Shown here: piece by piece, positions 1 through 4,730 of the stretch
Layout: every line of letters starts with the position of its first letter
How positions within the stretch are numbered: the first letter of the stretch is position 1
Origin: Spirochaetota bacterium
GTDB lineage: Bacteria > Spirochaetota > UBA4802 > UBA5368
DNA length: 5,431 nt
Assembly (NCBI GenBank): GCA_017998475.1
Contig: JAGODA010000225.1
Span: 1 to 5,431, forward strand
Direction: 5' to 3'
The notes under the pieces: generated by a model
The model's input: the letters and a program-made list of their open reading frames with translations, nothing else
Told to the model about the DNA's origin: nothing
Databases searched by the model: none
Translations under genes and position numbers: made by a program

Positions 1-215
1 AGCACAAGCAGGGCGTACAGCCCCATGTTCCCCGTAAGCGCGTAGCCCTTATGGGCCACAACGGGGAAGATGACGAGCGTGACGAGAAAGGCGAAAAGCG
101 CCTTTATTCTAAAAGGGATCACCCCACTCGAAAAAAATGGGGCAATGATCATCATCGAACTCATCCTCATCATGATGAGCAGGAATACCTGGAAGTGATA
201 GACGAAATATTCCAT
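1..215 (-). CDS. fliR: Flagellar export gate protein FliR (3' end outside window)
   Basis: FliR is the single-copy subunit that closes the FliP/FliQ export gate and often lies just before flhB. About 71 residues are visible, starting MEYFVYHFQVFLLIMMRMSS and continuing IIAPFFSSGVIPFRIKALFAFLVTLVIFP. The R-x-S-to-APFFSS-x-x-IP-x-R-x-K pattern and the first two membrane helices are typical of FliR. The frame is open to the window edge. The ATG at 215 lies one base after the in-family fliQ stop at 217, with only a weak purine-rich sequence upstream, so it probably depends on ribosomes finishing fliQ. If the fliQ frame break is real, ribosomes would instead pass over this start and stop at 170, which might reduce FliR synthesis. 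Confidence 0.93.
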   Translation of the reverse strand, partial: MEYFVYHFQVFLLIMMRMSSMMIIAPFFSSGVIPFRIKALFAFLVTLVIFPVVAHKGYALTGNMGLYALLV

Positions 216-216
216 T

Positions 217-481
217 CTATCCCGCACCGATCTTCGATATCATGAGAAAGAGGTTCTTCGTATAGTTCACCAGCGTGTGTATTATCCAGGCCGCCAGCAG
301 GATGAACGATCGCCACGATCTTGGGGACGAAGGTCAGCGTCTGCTCCTGTATGGAGGTGGTGGTCTGGAAAATCGAGATCACAAGGCCAACCAGCATCCC
401 CACCCCGAGAAGCGGGGCCGAGACTATCATGAGCACCATGAGGGCCTCTCGCAGGAGCTTGATTATCAGGACATCAGTCAC
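217..481 (-). pseudogene. fliQ: Flagellar export gate protein FliQ, apparent frameshift in the second membrane helix
   Basis: FliQ is a small two-helix subunit of the export gate. From GTG 481 the frame reads MTDVLIIKLLREAL, then VGLVISIFQTTTSIQEQTLTFVPKIVAIV, a classic FliQ first half. After the codons at about 310-305 the frame leaves the family and runs on to a stop at 170, inside fliR. One base further along, the other frame reads ILLAAWIIHTLVNYTKNLFL and MISKIGAG and stops at TAG (219-217), two bases before the fliR ATG, as expected for FliQ. Joined, the two halves give about 87 residues, near the usual 86-90. The break needs one base fewer, or two (or eight) more. FliQ is essential for flagellar export and all its neighbours are intact, so a sequencing or assembly error or a very recent mutation is more likely than a long-standing loss. 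Confidence 0.9.
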
Positions 482-488
482 GTTCGTT

Positions 489-492
489 CTCC
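489..492 (-). promoter_or_regulatory. fliQ ribosome binding site deciding the start
   Basis: GGAG on the minus strand lies seven bases before a GTG at 481. This supports GTG 481 as the fliQ start rather than the upstream GTG at 502, which follows the fliP stop by only three bases and would add seven residues (RLWRTN...) not typical of FliQ. Confidence 0.6.
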
Positions 493-505
493 ATAGCCTC
501 ACTCA

Positions 506-1276
506 TCATCCGAACGACCGTACGAGCTCGTGAATGAGCAGATTCCACCCGTCGACGAGTATGAACAGCACGAGCTTGAACGGCAGCGATATCATGACCG
601 GCGGCAGCATGATCATGCCCATCGCCATGAGCGCGCTCGCCACGAGCATGTCGATGACGATAAACGGGATAAATATATATACGCCGATCTCGAAGGCCCT
701 CTTGAGCTCGCTGATCATGAAGGCCGGTATAAGGCAGTAATTCGGAACGTCCTTTTCGCTTTTGGGCCGCTCGAGCTTGGCCAGCTCTATGAAGAGCGCG
801 ATGTCCTTTTTGCGCGTCTGCTTGAACATGAATTTGCGCAGCGGCTCCATGCCCTGTTCGTAAAACTTCTCGTTCGAGATCTTGCCCTTCAGGTAGGGCT
901 GCAGGGCTTTCTCGTTGATCTCGGTGAATGTCGGGGCCATTATGAAAAAGGTCAGGAAGATGGAGAGGCCCACTATGACCTGGTTCGGCGGCATCTGCTG
1001 CAGCGAGAGCGCGCGCTTCACGAAGTCGAGCACTATCACGACCCGCGTGAACGAGGTCATCATCATCGCGATCGCGGGGGCGAGCGTGAGTATGGTGAGA
1101 AGGAAGAGCATCTGAAGCGAGAGAGCGACGTCGCGCGGGTTGGCCGCCTCGCGGATGTCGAAGGTTATGCGCGGTATCGGCATCCGGACACCGCCCGCGT
1201 CCTGCGCGAAAAGTACCGCGGGCACCAGGATGAAAGCGGCGGCGAGCGCCGCGGTTATGGCCTTATTCCTCATCAT
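506..1276 (-). CDS. fliP: Flagellar export gate protein FliP
   Basis: FliP is the main pore-forming subunit of the FliP5-FliQ4-FliR1 type III export gate. The 256-residue product has a cleavable signal peptide (about 1-24, cleavage likely after VLFA), as known for FliP. It then shows the conserved MLFLLTILTLAPA (56-68), MTSFTRVVIVL (73-83) and the signature PAFMISELKRAFEIGV (184-199). PFIVIDMLVASALMAMGM (204-221) and LPPVMISLPFKLVLFILVDGW follow. All the family landmarks are present and the length is normal. The ATG at 1276 lies within the last codons of fliO, which stops at 1263, and there is no good independent ribosome site, so translation is probably coupled to fliO. An alternative ATG at 1273 removes one residue. 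The inner gate loop reads M-I-M (221-223) where Salmonella has three methionines. Confidence 0.98.
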   Translation of the reverse strand: MMRNKAITAALAAAFILVPAVLFAQDAGGVRMPIPRITFDIREAANPRDVALSLQMLFLLTILTLAPAIAMMMTSFTRVVIVLDFVKRALSLQQMPPNQVIVGLSIFLTFFIMAPTFTEINEKALQPYLKGKISNEKFYEQGMEPLRKFMFKQTRKKDIALFIELAKLERPKSEKDVPNYCLIPAFMISELKRAFEIGVYIFIPFIVIDMLVASALMAMGMIMLPPVMISLPFKLVLFILVDGWNLLIHELVRSFG

Positions 1277-2078
1277 TCATACCGTTCAGCTTTTTGAGCC
1301 GCTCCCTCTGGCGGACGATGTAGTCGATCCGTCCGGACCGGTCGCTGTCCTCGCGCGGGGCGCGGGGCTGCGTCTTTCCCGACGACGGCATCGTTTTATT
1401 GATTATTCTTCCAAGCTGGGTCGCCAGGAACTCCTGGAATCCGCCCGGCTGCGCCGTAGTGCTCCGGGTCGCCATAAGGCGGATTCGGTCCACCTCGTCC
1501 TTTTCCTTTATTTCCATTATCAGGTTGATGCTGCTGTCGGTCACGCCGAGGACGAGCACCCTGCCCGCGAGATCCACCACCTGCAGGAACTTGTTCGGCC
1601 CCATCGGCGACACCAGCAGCGTCTGTACTCCCGAACTTCCCGGCAGTTGAATACCGGCCCTCCTGGTGACGAACCTGAAAAAGTAGTAAAACCCGCCGAC
1701 CAGCATCCCTATGACCAGGAGCGTCTTGATGATCGTCCACGCGTAGGACTCCTCCTCCACGGTGGGTTCCTCATACCGGTACAGATCCTCGGCGCTCTCG
1801 TCCGCCGCGGTCTTGTTTTTGTTCTCGTCGGCGGAAGGCGTGTCCGGAGTCTTTTCGGGTTCCGAGGCCTGGCGCCCTTCTTCGACGGCCTTTTCGGTCT
1901 TCGCGCCGCGGGCGCTCTTTTTTTCGTCTGCCGCGGCCGTCTTCGCGCGTTCCCGGGCGGCCTCCGCCTGGTGCATGGGACATAATCCGGAAACCGCGCA
2001 AAAAATAATAAGGAGCGAAAGCGCCGTAATCGCCCTCAGCTGTCTCGTCATTGCATCCCTGTCGGAATTCAGTCTCAT
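1263..2078 (-). CDS. fliO: Flagellar biosynthetic protein FliO (FliZ-type)
   Basis: FliO is the bitopic membrane protein that helps FliP assemble into the flagellar export gate. The 271-residue product has a signal-peptide-like segment (about 11-40, ending HQAEA), then a long Lys/Glu/Ala-rich low-complexity stretch (about 41-110). One membrane helix follows (about 112-137, WTIIKTLLVIGMLVGGFYYF), then a cytoplasmic domain with LPGSSGVQTLLVSPMGPNKF and VDLAGRVLVLGVTDSSINLI, the recognisable FliO core. The tail is basic. It is much longer than E. coli FliO, mainly because of the charged linker. The start is uncertain: ATG 2078 has only a weak AGAG upstream, while ATG 2051 has AGGGA four bases upstream and gives a cleaner signal peptide. 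fliY ends 57 bases upstream, and the gene overlaps fliP by 14 bases. Confidence 0.88.
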   Translation of the reverse strand: MRLNSDRDAMTRQLRAITALSLLIIFCAVSGLCPMHQAEAARERAKTAAADEKKSARGAKTEKAVEEGRQASEPEKTPDTPSADENKNKTAADESAEDLYRYEEPTVEEESYAWTIIKTLLVIGMLVGGFYYFFRFVTRRAGIQLPGSSGVQTLLVSPMGPNKFLQVVDLAGRVLVLGVTDSSINLIMEIKEKDEVDRIRLMATRSTTAQPGGFQEFLATQLGRIINKTMPSSGKTQPRAPREDSDRSGRIDYIVRQRERLKKLNGMNDEE

Positions 2079-2135
2079 TATGTCTCTTTAATCCCCGTGG
2101 CTTTCCCCGTTATTGCGTTCGGACCCAACTGTCGC

Positions 2136-3206
2136 CTACTGCATCTTGTTGAGGCGTTCGGCCGGGCTGACTATGTCGGTAACGCGGACGCCGAAATTTT
2201 CGTCGATGACGACGACCTCTCCCTTGGCGATGAGCTTCCCGTTGACCAGCAGGTCCACAGGCTCGCCGGCGAGCTTGTCGAGCTCGATGATGGAGCCCTC
2301 ACCCAGTCCCAGGATGTCCTTCACAAGCTGGCGGGTCCTGCCGAGCTCCACGGTAAGCGTCATCGGCACATCGAGCAGCAAGCCGATGTTTCCGCTCACT
2401 CCGGAGGGAAGTCCCTCACCCAGCGGCGGGAACTTGACCGGGCTTATGCCGACCTGGGGCATGGGCTGCTGGGCCATTCCCACCGGCTGCTGCGCCGCGT
2501 ACTGCTGCGGGCCCGGCATGACCTCGGCCGCGCCTCCCCTCGCCAGGTCTGAAGCCATGGAGGCTTCCATCACATGATAGAACTTCGAGTTGAGTATGCC
2601 CTCTATGCTGATGTTGTAGGTTATCTTGGCCAGCTCGCCTCCCGGTGGCAGGCGAAGATCGGCGGCTCCCGCCGCCACGGAAAGCGCGGGCGGCGTGGTA
2701 TTTATGGGACGCCCCATCCTGTCGGCGAACTGGTTGGCCGAGGATGAAAGCAGCTGGCTTACGAACTCCTGAATTGTGCTCTGGTGCGCCTCCGTAAGAT
2801 CGGCCGGCGGCGTCCCCGATTCGTCCCCCATCATGAGCGAGGAGATGACTCCGGCGTCGTTGGTACTGAAAAGTATAAGGTTCCTTCCGTTCAGGCTCCC
2901 GGAGTATCCCATCGCCACCTGCACATACTGCCGGCCGAAATCGGCGCGCACGGCGTCGGGCCCCTTGAGCTCGACGGTGGCGTTGGTAATTTTAACATTC
3001 TTCCCCAGATAGGCCGAGAGCGAGGGCGCCGCGACCGCCATGGCGCGGTTGAGAGCGTCCGCAAGGGAATCGCGCTCTACGGGAGAGAGCGAACCGGCCC
3101 CCATCGACATGTCCGCGGCCGGTCCGGCCGCGGGAGACGAGAGCATATCGTCCGCACCCTGCAACAGGGCATCAATTTCGTCCTGCGATAACGAGCCGTC
3201 ACCCAT
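2136..3206 (-). CDS. fliY: Flagellar motor switch protein FliY (CheC-like + FliN/SpoA domains; often annotated FliN)
   Basis: This is a rotor switch (C-ring) protein that takes part in switching and, in some bacteria, dephosphorylates CheY-P. The 356-residue product begins with SLSQDEIDALLQG (5-17), the CheY-P-binding motif shared by FliM and FliY. A CheC-like region follows at about 40-215. A Pro/Gln/Met-rich linker spans about 229-262, including two AQQP units. A complete FliN/SpoA domain lies at about 272-350 (LDVPMTLTVELGRT through VRVTDIVSPAERL). Length and order match Bacillus FliY (about 378 residues) rather than the short FliN of E. coli. The two expected D/S-x3-E-x2-N phosphatase motifs are altered: D46-x3-D50-x2-N53 and S143-x3-E147-x2-S150. 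Phosphatase activity is therefore doubtful, and a structural role is likely. It lies between fliL and fliO, and no fliM is present next to it. Confidence 0.93.
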   Translation of the reverse strand: MGDGSLSQDEIDALLQGADDMLSSPAAGPAADMSMGAGSLSPVERDSLADALNRAMAVAAPSLSAYLGKNVKITNATVELKGPDAVRADFGRQYVQVAMGYSGSLNGRNLILFSTNDAGVISSLMMGDESGTPPADLTEAHQSTIQEFVSQLLSSSANQFADRMGRPINTTPPALSVAAGAADLRLPPGGELAKITYNISIEGILNSKFYHVMEASMASDLARGGAAEVMPGPQQYAAQQPVGMAQQPMPQVGISPVKFPPLGEGLPSGVSGNIGLLLDVPMTLTVELGRTRQLVKDILGLGEGSIIELDKLAGEPVDLLVNGKLIAKGEVVVIDENFGVRVTDIVSPAERLNKMQ

Positions 3207-3210
3207 GGTT

Positions 3211-3217
3211 TCCTCCT
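3211..3217 (-). promoter_or_regulatory. fliY ribosome binding site
   Basis: AGGAGGA on the minus strand lies four bases before the fliY ATG at 3206, within the 27-base gap after the fliL stop. It is the best match to the anti-Shine-Dalgarno consensus in the window and fixes a start that places the GSLSQDEIDALL motif at the very N-terminus. Confidence 0.85.
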
Positions 3218-3233
3218 GAAAGATCCGGGGACA

Positions 3234-3776
3234 TCAATTGACCACTATCTCCTTAAAGTACACTTCTTTGATCTTGCCGGCGATCAATATCACATTGATG
3301 TGCGCCTTTATCTCCTCCGAAAGACCGATGATCTCCTCTACGGAATCCATCTCCTCATACGACTTGGAACGGAGGATTATATTGATTATATGCTGTATCT
3401 GCACCGTGCGCTGCACCAGCTCCTGGTTTATCTCCGGATTGCTCTCGTATCCGAGAGATACGGTGATCTTCGCGAAATGGGGTTCGGGGTCCTTGGTCGT
3501 GGTCGAGAACGCCGGCAGGTCGAAATGAGCCAGCGGTGCCGGCGGCGGAGCCACGACGATATCCTGCTCCCTTTCATACTTCTTTTCCTGCATGTACTTC
3601 GTAACAAGATACGATATGCCGATCATCAGGAATACAAGCAGTATCGCCCCGACCACATAGAGCAGGATCTTGACGATCTTGGAAACGTCGGCCCGGGAGC
3701 CCGCGGCGGCCTCTTCGGCCCGACCGCCCTCCTCCTCGTCTATCTCGTCGACACTTACCCTTTCGTCGTCACCCAT
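3234..3776 (-). CDS. fliL: Flagellar basal body-associated protein FliL
   Basis: FliL is a single-span inner-membrane protein that rings or supports the MotA/MotB stator. It has been linked to torque and, in spirochaetes, to periplasmic flagellum orientation. The 180-residue product has a very acidic, alanine-rich cytoplasmic start (about 1-30), one membrane helix (about 33-58: KIVKILLYVVGAILLVFLMI) and a proline-rich periplasmic stretch (APPPAP, 76-81). A FliL-type domain follows, in which HFAKITVSLGYE begins a strand and a helical segment ends near IKEVYFKEIVV. The length is normal for the family. A strong ribosome binding site lies four bases before the ATG. The gene follows motB across the AT-rich gap, and fliY starts 27 bases after its stop. 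Identity rests on topology, domain style and position. Confidence 0.92.
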   Translation of the reverse strand: MGDDERVSVDEIDEEEGGRAEEAAAGSRADVSKIVKILLYVVGAILLVFLMIGISYLVTKYMQEKKYEREQDIVVAPPPAPLAHFDLPAFSTTTKDPEPHFAKITVSLGYESNPEINQELVQRTVQIQHIINIILRSKSYEEMDSVEEIIGLSEEIKAHINVILIAGKIKEVYFKEIVVN

Positions 3777-3780
3777 ATAT

Positions 3781-3787
3781 TCTCCTC
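3781..3787 (-). promoter_or_regulatory. fliL ribosome binding site
   Basis: The minus strand reads GAGGAGA, then ATAT, then the fliL ATG at 3776. This is a strong Shine-Dalgarno sequence with close spacing. It supports the chosen start, which gives FliL its acidic cytoplasmic N-terminus. Confidence 0.8.
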
Positions 3788-3819
3788 GTCATGCCCGCGA
3801 CCGGCAAGCGGGGCCCTCT

Positions 3820-3837
3820 CCTCCGCGATAGCGGAGG
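3820..3837 (-). other. Hairpin in the fliL leader
   Basis: CCTCCGC, the loop TATC, then GCGGAGG on the minus strand form a perfect seven-base-pair GC-rich stem with a four-base loop. It sits 43 bases before the fliL ATG and does not cover its ribosome binding site. No T-run follows on either strand, so it is not a standard intrinsic terminator. It might stabilise the downstream message or mark a processing site between motB and fliL. Confidence 0.45.
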
Positions 3838-3840
3838 GTA

Positions 3841-3870
3841 TCAATTAATTTCATGGATAAATTCGCACAT
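3841..3870 (-). other. Possible nine-codon leader ORF upstream of fliL
   Basis: On the minus strand an ATG at 3870 opens a frame reading MCEFIHEIN and stopping at TGA (3843-3841). It begins about three bases after the predicted transcription start and ends three bases before a perfect seven-base-pair hairpin. There is no Shine-Dalgarno sequence and no run of one regulatory codon, so translation would have to be leaderless. It is recorded because leader ORF plus hairpin is the layout of an attenuator, but chance is at least as likely. Confidence 0.15.
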
Positions 3871-3879
3871 TTTGTTGAC

Positions 3880-3908
3880 ACGGTACCATATTAATTCAAA
3901 AATGTCAA
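3880..3908 (-). promoter_or_regulatory. Probable sigma-70-type promoter before fliL
   Basis: In the AT-rich gap after motB, the minus strand has a perfect TTGACA (3908-3903), a 17-base spacer and TACCGT (3885-3880). The last element matches TATAAT only at the key first, second and sixth positions. Transcription would start near 3873, giving a leader of about 97 bases before fliL. This would let fliL and the switch/export genes be expressed apart from motAB. No sigma-28 or convincing sigma-54 site was seen. The call rests on spacing and the strong -35 box only. Confidence 0.5.
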
Positions 3909-3944
3909 TTAATTTATAATTATGTCTCCATATAGCGACGCCGT

Positions 3945-4730
3945 TCAGCGCCATTCCTCGTCGGGCAGCGGCCGCTGTATGTCCCGGTGTCCGCTCTCCT
4001 CGAGCCCCTTCTCCTTCAAAATGACGATTTCGACGCGGCGGTTATAGGCGCGGCCCTCCGGCGTATTGTTGTCGTCTATCGGGCGATACTGCCCGAAGGC
4101 CACCGCCGAAAGCTGTCGGGGATTGAGCTTCTCCTCCTCGGTAAGATACCGGAGCACATTGACGCTGCGGGCCGACGAAAGCTCCCAGTTCGTCTCGAAC
4201 CCCTGACGCACGCCGGCCGGGGGGATGGCCCTGTCGTCGGTATGCCCCTCGATCCTCACGAAATTGCTGATGCTTTTCACGATGCCGCCCACTTTCCGCA
4301 GCACGGGTTTTATATCGTCCCTCAGGCGGGCGCTTCCCGTGTCAAAATAGGAATCGCCCGAGAGGGTAATAACCAGGCCGCGCTCGTCCTCCCGTACCCG
4401 GACCATCTTGGACTGGATCTCGGGCTTGAAGACCTCTTCGGCCTTGCGCAGCGCCCTCGAGAGCTGTTTGGCGCGCTCGGTGGCGGGAAGCGACATCATG
4501 TTGTGACCCAGCTCCATCAGGCGCCCCTTTGACATGGACGCCCCTCCCTCCATGAGGCCGAGCGCGCCCCGGAAGGAGGTGATGGTCATCTGCATCTCCT
4601 CCTGGCTCACCGTGGTGACATCACCCATCATAATGATGAAGAAGGTCATCATGAGGGTGTTCATGTCCGACATGGTGACCATCCAGGCAGGCGCGCCTCT
4701 TCGCTCGGCCTTTTTAGCCTTCTTGGCCAT
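3945..4730 (-). CDS. motB: Flagellar motor stator protein MotB
   Basis: MotB is the peptidoglycan-anchored stator subunit. The 261-residue product has a basic cytoplasmic start (AKKAKKAERR) and one membrane helix at about 15-36 that begins PAWMVTMSDMNTLMM. Asp22 sits where the essential ion-binding aspartate (Asp32 in E. coli) is expected. A periplasmic linker follows, then an OmpA-like peptidoglycan-binding domain at about 110-240. That domain includes YFDTGSARL, EGHTDD and NWELSSARS, typical of MotB, and ends with YNRRVEIVI. The tail after residue 240 is charged. The ATG overlaps the motA TAA by one base, and AGGAGGT lies nine bases upstream inside motA, so the two genes are translationally coupled. 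The helix is very methionine-rich and ends close to Asp37. The SDM context around the ion-binding Asp resembles MotS/PomB more than the YAD of proton-type MotB. Confidence 0.97.
   Translation of the reverse strand: MAKKAKKAERRGAPAWMVTMSDMNTLMMTFFIIMMGDVTTVSQEEMQMTITSFRGALGLMEGGASMSKGRLMELGHNMMSLPATERAKQLSRALRKAEEVFKPEIQSKMVRVREDERGLVITLSGDSYFDTGSARLRDDIKPVLRKVGGIVKSISNFVRIEGHTDDRAIPPAGVRQGFETNWELSSARSVNVLRYLTEEEKLNPRQLSAVAFGQYRPIDDNNTPEGRAYNRRVEIVILKEKGLEESGHRDIQRPLPDEEWR

Larger units (their letters stand above)
3841..3915. repeat. Paired 11-base direct repeat flanking the putative promoter
   Basis: TCAATTAATTT occurs exactly at 3841-3851 and again at 3905-3915 on the plus strand, 64 bases apart start to start. 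Each copy contains the 8-base palindrome AATTAATT. On the transcribed strand the upstream copy overlaps the -35 box (AAATTAATTGACA) and the downstream copy ends just before the leader hairpin. The pair could be operator half-sites for an unknown regulator. In such AT-rich DNA it could also be chance. Confidence 0.4.

Noticed and set aside
530..1297. A 255-codon open frame on the plus strand opposite the whole of fliP
   Set aside because: Its product is dominated by His, Arg, Glu and Asp with no domain pattern. It is the antisense image of a GC-rich hydrophobic gene, and fliP itself is unmistakable.
1140..1985. A 281-codon open frame on the plus strand opposite fliO and the start of fliP
   Set aside because: The composition is Arg/Gly/Leu-rich without recognisable motifs, and it spans two real genes on the other strand.
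1959..2051. FliO as a lipoprotein, because of Cys33 after a hydrophobic segment
   Set aside because: The residues before the Cys are S-G-L, with Leu at -1, which does not fit a lipobox even by relaxed spirochaete rules. An ordinary signal ending near AEA fits better.
3735..3752. A second CheY-binding-like motif in FliL (SVDEIDEEEG)
   Set aside because: It shares only DEID with the FliM/FliY motif and lacks the ALL residues. It sits in a generally acidic tail, so the likeness is probably chance.
3820..3837. Intrinsic terminator after motB
   Set aside because: The stem is good but no T-run follows on either strand.
3868..3890. Sigma-54 site resembling TGG-N-AC on the minus strand
   Set aside because: TGGTACCGTGTCAACA has CAACA where TTGC(A) should be, so the -12 element is missing.
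3875..3906. Plus-strand promoter TTGACA-17-AAAAAT in the motB-fliL gap
   Set aside because: No plus-strand gene follows it. It arises from the inverted TTGACA/TGTCAA pair. An antisense transcript to motB is possible but unsupported.
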